A stretch of 5,011 nt of DNA from Pseudoxanthomonas sp. (GTDB lineage Bacteria > Pseudomonadota > Gammaproteobacteria > Xanthomonadales > Xanthomonadaceae). The notes under the pieces are model-generated. The model saw only the letters and a program-made list of their open reading frames with translations, had not been told where the DNA came from and did no database searches. The translations under genes and the position numbers were made by a program. The DNA is taken from contig JAJAZJ010000172.1 of NCBI GenBank assembly GCA_026785795.1, positions 1-5,011 of the forward strand, read 5' to 3'. Each line of letters starts with the position of its first letter. Within the stretch, counting starts at the first letter, position 1. This document shows positions 1 to 5,011 of this stretch, in pieces.

Positions 1-190
1 GCGCAGCGCGCAGCGGTACGCTGGTGACGCTCTGGGTTACCCTTTTTTCCTCAACCTGGTCCTTGGGACACGGGCTGTTCTGCATGGTCAGTGAGCCGGC
101 GCTATCGGTGCAGCGGTAGAGCACCACTTCATCAGCCATCACGGAAGGGCTAACCAGCAGGCTGAGCAGCAGCAGGCAACCCGTTCTCAT
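1..190 (-). CDS. Exported DUF4124-like protein, N-terminal part (gene runs off the window)
   Basis: The first 63 codons of a gene that continues past the left edge. It starts at an ATG (190-188) that shares one base with the TGA of the upstream gene (TGATG), so translational coupling is likely. Residues 1-19 look like a Sec signal peptide: a short n-region with one Arg, a Leu-rich core and cleavage after V-M-A before DEVV. The mature start reads LYRCTDSAGSLTMQNSPCP, the pattern of DUF4124-like exported proteins (YxC, D-x-x-G, a later SPC). C27 and C41 are 14 residues apart, the same spacing as C31 and C45 of the neighbouring gene, so the two look like tandem duplicates and may each form a disulfide there. 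The protein is probably periplasmic or secreted. Its biochemical function is unknown, and its total length and C-terminus cannot be seen. I am confident it is a real gene and moderately confident of the family. Confidence 0.75.
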   Translation of the reverse strand, partial: MRTGCLLLLSLLVSPSVMADEVVLYRCTDSAGSLTMQNSPCPKDQVEEKRVTQSVTSVPLRAA

Positions 191-864
191 CAGTCGTTTT
201 CGCAGTCATTGGCCAGACGCGCATCAATGCCGCGCTGTTCCAGGCGCAATGCGTGTTCTTCGCTCTGCAGGGCGCTGTTGTAGCGGCGCATGATCTCGCG
301 GCGCCGATCCAGCATTCGCGCGCAAACCTCCTGCTGCGGAATGGTATGGCATTCATCGCGTACCCAGGTGCCGCCCACCGGCACGATCACGCCTTGCGCG
401 GGCGGCAGCCCGGGTAGCGGTTGAGGCTGCGGGCGGTGCTGGGCGGGTGGTCTGCCGCCGCCGCGCGGGCCGCGATGTGACCCCCCCCTATAGCCCAGCG
501 TCCACAGCGGTACCCAGCGCGGGTTGCCTTCGCTGCTCTCGCTGTCATAGCGGCTGCCGTCGGGACTGATGCACTCGTACAGCGGTCGCGGCGGCGTGCG
601 ATACACCACCTGCACGGCCGGCGGCGGCGGCGCAATCGCAGGCGGCGGCGGCGCGGGAGCAACCACCGGGCCCGGCGACGGGTCCTTGGGCCGCTGCATG
701 GACCGGGTTTCCTGGGTCTCGCCCGGCGCACACGGCGAGTCGCGCAGGGTCAGGGTCTTGTCGACGCCCACGCAGCGATAGATGGTCACGCTTTGTGCGG
801 TGGCCATGATCGGCAGCAGGGCCAGTGCGGCCAGCGGCAGCAGGGATAAGAGAGCGGCGGGCAT
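190..864 (-). CDS. Exported proline-rich six-cysteine protein with DUF4124-like N-terminus
   Basis: A 224-residue protein if started at the ATG at 864. Residues 1-23 form a clear signal peptide (hydrophobic 4-19, cleavage after A-T-A). Residues 28-48 (IYRCVGVDKTLTLRDSPCAP) resemble DUF4124. Residues 62-83 are a Pro/Ala linker with two runs of four prolines. Residues 96-125 hold a second aromatic module beginning YECISPDGSRYD. Residues 126-157 are Gly/Arg/Pro-rich. Residues 165-224 form a charged, probably helical tail. The cysteines at 31, 45, 98, 172, 181 and 221 could give three disulfides in the periplasm. An ATG at 918 would add 18 residues and overlaps a TAA as TAATG, but it puts a polar stretch ahead of the signal peptide, so I prefer 864 even though neither start has a good Shine-Dalgarno. 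The gene lies downstream of the tsaC remnant and overlaps the next gene by one base. Function is unknown; a role in the cell envelope is inference only. Confidence 0.75.
   Translation of the reverse strand: MPAALLSLLPLAALALLPIMATAQSVTIYRCVGVDKTLTLRDSPCAPGETQETRSMQRPKDPSPGPVVAPAPPPPAIAPPPPAVQVVYRTPPRPLYECISPDGSRYDSESSEGNPRWVPLWTLGYRGGSHRGPRGGGRPPAQHRPQPQPLPGLPPAQGVIVPVGGTWVRDECHTIPQQEVCARMLDRRREIMRRYNSALQSEEHALRLEQRGIDARLANDCEND
481..488. repeat. Homopolymeric tract of eight C (eight G in the coding strand)
   Basis: Eight identical bases lie inside the exported-protein gene and encode the end of R126 plus G127-G128. Loss of one base would move translation into the frame that stays open to a stop at 387-389. 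The C-terminal cysteine-containing helical tail would then be replaced by an unrelated Arg/Ala/Pro-rich sequence. In the given sequence the frame is intact. Tracts of this length can slip during replication and are also prone to sequencing error. Confidence 0.7.
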
Positions 865-920
865 GGGTCTATCTTGCGCGTCGCGGCCCGTGCAAGGAAG
901 ACGCAGCGCGGCTGCCATTA

Positions 921-1209
921 AGCATCAGGCCGGGCAGGGGCTCTCCAGCGGCCCAGTTCAGCCACGCAGGCGGCGCCGCGCGGCGAGATCCAGACACGGC
1001 CGCAGCTGCTCCCACTGCGACGCGACGAGGATCAGACCCTTGTCCACGCTGCGCTGCTGCATCGCGAGTACGCGCAGCACGGCAGCCTGGTCAAGTGGAT
1101 CACAGCCCAGTCCGCACACCGACCCGGTGGGGTAGGCCAGCCCGCCGCTGCGACTCAGCAGCGCTGCAGCGTCGGCCGGCGCCAAGCCGCTGGGGTTGAC
1201 GGCACGCGG
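921..1209 (-). pseudogene. tsaC: Remnant of tsaC (YrdC/Sua5 family threonylcarbamoyl-AMP synthase)
   Basis: TsaC makes threonylcarbamoyl-AMP from threonine, bicarbonate and ATP for the t6A37 modification of tRNA, and is normally about 185-190 residues. Only the first ~75-80 are recognisable here. LAYPTGSVCGLGCDP corresponds to the family's YPTEAVxGLGCDP motif, and MQQRSVDKGLILVAS to its KQRPVDKGLILIA motif. Several features indicate decay. The conserved Glu after YPT is Gly, and the Lys of KxR is Gln. There is no ATG or GTG in frame, only a TTG at 1185. The frame is closed by TGA at 960-958, while a one-base shift reads ELGRW, fitting the RWPGP region, before it degenerates. The rest of the domain, including the STSAN region, is absent because the next gene follows at once. 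The remnant begins straight after the topA stop codon. A short expressed protein is possible but could hardly be an active synthase. Confidence 0.8.
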
Positions 1210-3780
1210 TCAGACCGTGGCTTTCTTGACGATGGTTTTCTTGCCGGTGAACGGCTTGGCGGTGAGCAGGCCGGTTTCCCTGGCTGCTTCCACCGGCGCA
1301 GTCGCCGGTTTGACGGCCTTGGCCGCAGGTTTCTTGCTGGCGGCCTTTTTCGCAGGCTTTTTCTTCGTGGCTGTCTTCTTCGTGGCTTTCCTGGCCGCGA
1401 CCTTCTTCGCCACCGGCTCTTTCTTTACCGCGACCTTCTTCACCGTGACTTTCTTGGTCGCGGCCTTCTTGCCGAAACCCTTGCGCATCGGCTTGCCGGT
1501 TTCTTCCATCAGCTTGACCACTTCCTCCAGGCTCAGCGAGGCCGGCTCGCGATCCTTGGGGATCTTGCCGTTGAGCTTGCCGTCGCTGAGGTAGGGGCCG
1601 TAGCGTCCGTTCAGCACCTGGATCCCGCTGCCCTCGAATTCCTTGATGATGCGGTTGCGCGCGATCTCTTCCTTTTCTTCAATCAGGAAAACCGCACGCG
1701 CCAGGTCGATGGTGTACGGGTCGTCTTCCTTCTTCAGCGAGGCATACACGCTGCCGCGCTTGGCGAACGGGCCAAAGCGGCCCACGCCCACGCTGACCTC
1801 CTCGTCCTTGTCCTGGCCCAGCTTGCGCGGCAGCTTGAACAGCTCCAGCGCATCCTCCAGGGAAATGGTGTGCATGCTCTGGCCCGGGCGCAGCGAGGCG
1901 AAGGTCGGTTTGTCCTCGGCGTCCTCGGCGGTGCTGCCAATGGCCGCATAGGGCCCGTAGCGGCCCAGGCGCACGCTGACCGGCTTGCCGGTCTTGGGGT
2001 CGCTGCCCAGTTCGCGTGCGCCGGTGGCCTGGCTGCGGTCCACCGACTCCATCTTCTCGTCGACCATCTGTTTGAACGGCGCCCAGAACCGCTCCATCAG
2101 CGGCACCCATTCCTTCTCGCCACGCGACACCTCGTCCAGCTCGTCCTCGAGCTTGGCGGTGAAGTCGTAGTCCACGTACTGGGTGAAGTGGCCGCTGAGG
2201 AAATTGCTGACCGCGCGGCCCACGTCGCTGGGTTTGAAGCGGCGGCTGTCCAGCTCCACGTACTTGCGGAACAGCAGGGTCTGGATGATCGACGAATAGG
2301 TCGATGGCCGGCCGATGCCGTATTCCTCCAGCGTCTTGACCAGCGATGCTTCGCTGAAACGCGGCGGCGGCTCGGTGAAGTGCTGGTCGGCGTGGATGCG
2401 GTCCAGCGGGATGCGGTCGCCGGGCTTCATTGGCGGCAGCTTGCGGCCCTCGTCTTCGTCCTCGGCGTTCTTGCTGTCCTTGCCTTCCTCGTACACGGCC
2501 AGGAAGCCGGGATCGATGACGGTGGTGCCGCTGGCGCGGAACACATGCTCGCTGCCGGCGGCCAGGTCCACGCTGACCGTGTTCATGACGGCGGGCACCA
2601 TCTGGCAGGCAATCGCGCGCTTCCAGATCAGCTCGTACAGGCGGCGGCCGTCGTCGTCCAGGTATTTCGACACCTGTGCCGGCGTGCGCAGCGCAGAGGT
2701 CGGGCGCACCGCTTCGTGGGCTTCCTGCGCGTTCTTGGACTTGGTGACGTAGACGTTGGGCTTGTCCGGCACCGCCTGGGTGCCGTAGTCGCGCGCGATT
2801 ACGTCGCGGATCTCACCCACCGCTTCGGCCGACAGGCTTACCGAATCGGTACGCATGTAGCTGATCAGGCCAACCGTGCCTTCCTCGCCGATGGCAACGC
2901 CTTCATACAGCTTCTGCGCCACCTGCATGGTGCGCTTGGTGGTGAAACCAAGCTTGCGCGAGGCCTCCTGCTGCAGGGTGGAGGTGGTGAAGGGCGGAGA
3001 CGGGCGGCGCTTGCGCTCCTTGCTGACCACGTCGGTGACGTGCAGCGCGCCCTGCGCGGCCTGCTGGATACGCAGGCGCGCGGTTTCGGCGGTGTCGCCC
3101 TGGGTGATGGTGAACTGTTCGAACTTCTTCCCGTCCAGTCTGGTCAGCTTGGCGGTGAATGGCTGCGAGGGATGCAGGCACTCGGCCTGGATGCTCCAGT
3201 ACTCGCGGGCGATGAAGGCTTCGATCTCCTCTTCGCGCTCCACGATCATGCGCAATGCCGGCGACTGTACGCGGCCGGCGGACAGGCCGCGCTGAACCTT
3301 GCGCCACAGCACCGGCGACAGGTTGAAGCCGACCAGGTAGTCCAGCGCGCGGCGCGCCTGCTGGGCATCCACCAGGTCGCCGGCGATCTGGCGCGGCCTG
3401 CCCATGGCCTCCTGGATGGCGCGCGGGGTGATTTCGGTGAACACCACGCGGTGCAGCGGCTTGTCCTTGAGCAGGCCGCGCTCCTTCAGTATCTCGGCGA
3501 TGTGCCAGCTGATCGCCTCGCCCTCGCGGTCCGGGTCAGTGGCCAGGTAGATGTCGTCGGCGCCCTTGGCGGCCTTGGCAATGGCTTCCACGTGCTTTTC
3601 GTTCTTCTCGATCAGCGCGTAGCTCATGGCGAAGTTGCGCGCCGGGTCCACCGCCCCTTCCTTGGGCACCAGGTCGCGGACATGGCCGTAGGAGGCCAGG
3701 ACGGTGTAGTCCTTGCCGAGGTATTTGTTGATCGTCTTGGCCTTGGCCGGTGATTCGACGATGAGCAGGTGCTTGGGCAT
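1210..3780 (-). CDS. topA: DNA topoisomerase I (type IA), with lysine-rich C-terminal tail
   Basis: An 856-residue enzyme that relaxes negative supercoils by cutting and rejoining one DNA strand through a 5'-phosphotyrosine. The Toprim domain starts at residue 3 (LLIVESPAKAKTI, E9) and holds the Mg-binding DPDREGE motif (D82, D84, E86). The catalytic tyrosine is Y308 in GLISYMRTDS; H355 lies in the conserved EAHEAVRPT. EEYGIGRPSTY (485-495) is another family hallmark. The C-terminal part has three Topo_C_Rpt-like repeats around LGRYGPY (605-611), VGRFGPF (666-672) and NGRYGPY (724-730). It contains no cysteine, so the Cys4 zinc fingers of E. coli TopA are missing. Residues 771-856 are a Lys/Ala-rich tail. 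The start at 3780 is chosen because MPKHLLIVESP is the family's usual N-terminus; an in-frame ATG at 3846 would add 22 atypical residues and begin inside the leader hairpin. The Shine-Dalgarno is weak. All catalytic residues are present. Confidence 0.97.
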   Translation of the reverse strand: MPKHLLIVESPAKAKTINKYLGKDYTVLASYGHVRDLVPKEGAVDPARNFAMSYALIEKNEKHVEAIAKAAKGADDIYLATDPDREGEAISWHIAEILKERGLLKDKPLHRVVFTEITPRAIQEAMGRPRQIAGDLVDAQQARRALDYLVGFNLSPVLWRKVQRGLSAGRVQSPALRMIVEREEEIEAFIAREYWSIQAECLHPSQPFTAKLTRLDGKKFEQFTITQGDTAETARLRIQQAAQGALHVTDVVSKERKRRPSPPFTTSTLQQEASRKLGFTTKRTMQVAQKLYEGVAIGEEGTVGLISYMRTDSVSLSAEAVGEIRDVIARDYGTQAVPDKPNVYVTKSKNAQEAHEAVRPTSALRTPAQVSKYLDDDGRRLYELIWKRAIACQMVPAVMNTVSVDLAAGSEHVFRASGTTVIDPGFLAVYEEGKDSKNAEDEDEGRKLPPMKPGDRIPLDRIHADQHFTEPPPRFSEASLVKTLEEYGIGRPSTYSSIIQTLLFRKYVELDSRRFKPSDVGRAVSNFLSGHFTQYVDYDFTAKLEDELDEVSRGEKEWVPLMERFWAPFKQMVDEKMESVDRSQATGARELGSDPKTGKPVSVRLGRYGPYAAIGSTAEDAEDKPTFASLRPGQSMHTISLEDALELFKLPRKLGQDKDEEVSVGVGRFGPFAKRGSVYASLKKEDDPYTIDLARAVFLIEEKEEIARNRIIKEFEGSGIQVLNGRYGPYLSDGKLNGKIPKDREPASLSLEEVVKLMEETGKPMRKGFGKKAATKKVTVKKVAVKKEPVAKKVAARKATKKTATKKKPAKKAASKKPAAKAVKPATAPVEAARETGLLTAKPFTGKKTIVKKATV
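1213..1470 (-). repeat. Degenerate lysine/alanine repeat region encoding the TopA tail
   Basis: The last 86 codons of topA encode irregular repeats of two lysines followed by two to four Ala, Val or Thr residues (for example KKVTVKKVAVKK), like the tails of histone H1-like proteins. On the plus strand this appears as recurring cttctt motifs. Such tails usually bind DNA through charge. In mycobacterial and streptomycete TopA, basic tails increase processivity, so the same role here is an inference. The repetitive sequence may vary in length between strains. Confidence 0.8.
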
Positions 3781-3844
3781 GTCCGTTGGCTGCAGGCGCC
3801 GGATGGCCGGCGAGTGTCCTTGAAATGAAAGGGCGGAAGAAGCC

Positions 3845-3872
3845 AACGCCCGGGGTGCTTGCCCCGGGCGTT
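3845..3872 (-). promoter_or_regulatory. Strong perfect hairpin in the topA leader
   Basis: A perfect inverted repeat with an 11-bp stem (aacgcccgggg paired with ccccgggcgtt) and a 6-nt loop lies 64 nt before the topA start. Nine of the eleven pairs are GC. On the minus strand the stem is followed by ggcttcttccgcc, not a U-run, so it is a poor match to an intrinsic terminator. If the AT-rich element just upstream is the promoter, the hairpin would form within about ten bases of the mRNA 5' end, where it could stabilise the message or affect expression. Alternatively it may partly terminate or protect the 3' end of the GYF_2-RDD transcript, which stops 66 nt upstream. Confidence 0.65.
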
Positions 3873-3885
3873 CAGGTTTCCTCTA

Positions 3886-3921
3886 TTTATAGTGGAATCA
3901 CGCCGGACCCCTGCGTGTCAA
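3886..3921 (-). promoter_or_regulatory. Possible topA promoter (TTGACA ... TATAAA, abnormal spacing)
   Basis: Reading the minus strand, a perfect TTGACA (3921-3916) begins 16 nt after the GYF_2-RDD stop codon, and TATAAA (3891-3886) sits in a short AT-rich island that stands out from the GC-rich surroundings. The gap between them is 24 bp, well beyond the usual 16-18, so they may not act together. No good -35 lies 17 bp upstream of TATAAA, and no good -10 lies 17 bp downstream of TTGACA. Transcription would start near 3879, just before the hairpin. The position favours a topA promoter; the spacing argues for caution. Confidence 0.4.
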
Positions 3922-3937
3922 GCATCGGTTCGCCTGG

Positions 3938-4804
3938 CTAGCTCCAATTCCAGGCGCCGCCGACCGCGGCTATGACCAGCACCACGAGCGCCAGCGTGGC
4001 CAGCACCAGCAGCCCCATGATGACCAGGATCACCACCGTCACCGTGCCCAATTCAGGCTGCTGCCGCTCTGGATGCTCGGTGAATGCCCACTTGTCCACC
4101 ACCAGGGTGTCGCAGATCAGGTCGTGCAGGGCCTGCTTGCGCTGGGTGAAGGCAGCCATCAGCAGGCCAATCCCCAGCAGCAGCGAACTCAATATCAAGG
4201 CGAAATAGCGGCCAATGCCGCGCGCCAGGCTGATGGCCTCGCCGTCGCTGCGCACGACCTTGATGCCGATGGCCAGCTTGCCCGGCGTGGCCTGGTGCCT
4301 GGAGGCGTGGAACCAGGCGTAGTAGGCGGCCGCGATGGCAAGGGAGATCAGGTTGACGATCACCTGGGTCCACACGTAGGCCCCGCCCTCCAGCCCGCTG
4401 CCGAAGCCGAAAAACGCGCCCAGGAGCAGGCCAAAGACCACGCCGATCAATCCGCCGACCACGCTGACCACGATGCTGTCGATGCAGTTGGCCGCTACCC
4501 GCTTCCAGAACCCGGCATAGACCACGTTCGTTCCCGCATACACCGCTGTCTGCACGGGGTCGGCAGCGGCCGGCGTTGCCGTGTCCACGGTGAGTGCAGG
4601 CGCATCCGCCAGGTGCTCCACCCCTGTTTCAGGCAATGCAAGCGTTTCGCTGAAATCGCGCAGCGGCTGCCAGTTGGCCAGGCCCTCGCGCCAGACCAGG
4701 CTGTCCAGCGGCAGCAGGCCCTGCCGGTAGCGCTGGACCAGCGCCTCGGTCGACACCGGTCCATGGCGCTGCCGCGCTGCGTCGGCGTAATACCAGTCGG
4801 TCAT
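3938..4804 (-). CDS. GYF_2 (DUF4339) and RDD domain membrane protein
   Basis: A 288-residue protein. Residues 3-50 form a GYF_2/DUF4339 domain (WYYADAARQRHGPVS, then SLVWREGLANWQPL), a small cytoplasmic module thought to bind other proteins. A linker follows at about 51-95. Residues 98-237 are an RDD domain: FWKRVAANCIDS carries the conserved Arg and Asp, then come GKLAIGIKVV, and QALHDLICDTLVV near the end. Likely membrane segments are 110-133, 146-165, 199-219 and an additional C-terminal one at 254-280, so this is an inner-membrane protein with the GYF_2 domain probably in the cytoplasm. RDD proteins have no settled general function; some are linked to transport or Na+/H+ exchange. The ATG at 4804 is supported by a close GGGGAG Shine-Dalgarno. 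It follows the pilin-like gene by 68 nt in the same direction, so co-transcription is possible. I am confident of the domain architecture; the role is unknown. Confidence 0.9.
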   Translation of the reverse strand: MTDWYYADAARQRHGPVSTEALVQRYRQGLLPLDSLVWREGLANWQPLRDFSETLALPETGVEHLADAPALTVDTATPAAADPVQTAVYAGTNVVYAGFWKRVAANCIDSIVVSVVGGLIGVVFGLLLGAFFGFGSGLEGGAYVWTQVIVNLISLAIAAAYYAWFHASRHQATPGKLAIGIKVVRSDGEAISLARGIGRYFALILSSLLLGIGLLMAAFTQRKQALHDLICDTLVVDKWAFTEHPERQQPELGTVTVVILVIMGLLVLATLALVVLVIAAVGGAWNWS

Positions 4805-4808
4805 GTTG

Positions 4809-4814
4809 CTCCCC
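4809..4814 (-). promoter_or_regulatory. Ribosome binding site of the GYF_2-RDD gene
   Basis: The minus strand reads GGGGAG, then four bases (CAAC), then ATG. This is the best Shine-Dalgarno match in the window and fixes the start of the GYF_2-RDD gene at 4804. The 68 nt between this gene and the upstream stop hold no convincing promoter or terminator. Confidence 0.7.
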
Positions 4815-4872
4815 GTAATCCTGCGATGACGTTACCGCATATGGCGCCTATCGCACAGCCGGCAGCACCCCG

Positions 4873-5011
4873 CTATCCCCGGCAGGACACCGGCAGGTAG
4901 CGATTCTCGATCTCCGAACTGCACTGCCAGCTATCGTTCGAGAGGCTGTATTCGAACCACAGCGCCTTGCCGTCCAGGCGGTTTTCGCCGGGCGCGGTGA
5001 GCATCAGCTCC
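4873..5011 (-). CDS. C-terminal end of a pilin-like protein (partial)
   Basis: The last 45 residues of a gene that enters from the right edge and ends at TAG (4875-4873). The end reads SWQCSSEIENRYLPVSCRG. This fits the C-terminal disulfide loop of type IVa major pilins: an aromatic residue two before the first Cys, twelve residues between the cysteines, an aromatic-aliphatic-Pro just before the second Cys, then a basic residue. The Pseudomonas aeruginosa PAK pilin loop has the same Cys spacing and the same F-I-P/Y-L-P feature. The N-terminal prepilin signal and helix lie outside the window, so it could be a major pilin, a minor pilin-like protein, or a larger protein ending in a pilin-type domain. 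It precedes the GYF_2-RDD gene by 68 nt on the same strand. The reading frame is convincing; the family call rests on a short motif. Confidence 0.6.
   Translation of the reverse strand, partial: ELMLTAPGENRLDGKALWFEYSLSNDSWQCSSEIENRYLPVSCRG

Noticed and set aside
617..660. GGC-rich near-repeat that could be a regulatory or mobile repeat
   Set aside because: It simply encodes the two proline runs of the linker in the exported protein.
865..918. The 18-residue N-terminal extension of the exported proline-rich protein from the ATG at 918
   Set aside because: It places a polar, charged stretch ahead of an otherwise ideal signal peptide and has no Shine-Dalgarno. The TAATG overlap leaves a small chance it is used.
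958..1185. The 75-codon TTG-started frame as a complete small gene
   Set aside because: Its content is the first part of a TsaC domain with substituted key residues and abrupt loss of the rest, which fits a remnant better than an independent small protein.
1196..1594. Plus-strand frame of 132 codons that looks like a membrane protein rich in Phe and Ala
   Set aside because: It is the mirror of the lysine-rich TopA tail: antisense AAG codons read as Phe/Leu-type codons, producing a false hydrophobic pattern.
1870..3753. A 627-codon open frame on the plus strand opposite topA
   Set aside because: It lies entirely antisense to the well-supported topA. Long antisense frames are common in GC-rich genes. 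Its protein has no recognisable domain and a composition expected from reversed topA codons.
3845..3872. The hairpin as a standard rho-independent terminator
   Set aside because: Neither strand has a proper U-run directly after the stem. The minus side is mixed pyrimidine, and the plus side is only moderately T-rich and has no plus-strand gene upstream.
4073..4900. Plus-strand frame of 275 codons opposite the GYF_2-RDD gene
   Set aside because: The minus-strand gene has clear domains and a good ribosome binding site. The plus-strand protein is His/Gln/Arg-rich with no family resemblance.

Overview
The window is about 65-70% GC. Every gene I can support lies on the minus strand. High GC, a topoisomerase I with a long lysine/alanine-rich tail in place of zinc fingers, a remnant of tsaC directly downstream of topA, and several small exported proteins of DUF4124-like type suggest a gammaproteobacterium of the Xanthomonadaceae (Lysobacteraceae), such as a Xanthomonas, Stenotrophomonas or Pseudoxanthomonas relative. 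This is an inference from gene content; no rRNA or other marker is present.

In the direction of transcription (from 5011 down to 1) the layout is as follows. (1) 5011-4873 is the C-terminal end of a protein whose last residues match the disulfide loop of type IVa pilins. (2) 4804-3938 encodes a membrane protein with an N-terminal GYF_2 (DUF4339) domain and an RDD domain, and has a good ribosome binding site. (3) 3937-3781 is a 157-nt gap with AT-rich promoter-like hexamers and a perfect 11-bp GC hairpin, forming the leader of topA. (4) 3780-1210 is topA, complete and apparently functional. (5) 1209 to about 921 is a decayed, C-terminally deleted remnant of tsaC (YrdC/Sua5 family). (6) 864-190 encodes an exported proline-rich six-cysteine protein with a DUF4124-like N-terminus. 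(7) 190-1 is the start of a second, shorter DUF4124-like exported protein, whose start codon overlaps the stop of the previous gene (TGATG).

TopA is the housekeeping core: it relaxes negative supercoils. The two DUF4124-like proteins look like a translationally coupled pair of secreted or periplasmic proteins that arose by duplication. The pilin-like fragment and the GYF_2-RDD protein may be linked to the cell envelope, but nothing in the window proves a shared function.

I see no mobile element, CRISPR array, tRNA or rRNA, and no clear new defence or biosynthetic system. The most informative unusual points are the tsaC remnant beside topA, the G8 tract inside the exported-protein gene, the strong hairpin in the topA leader, and the pilin-like end next to the GYF_2-RDD gene.
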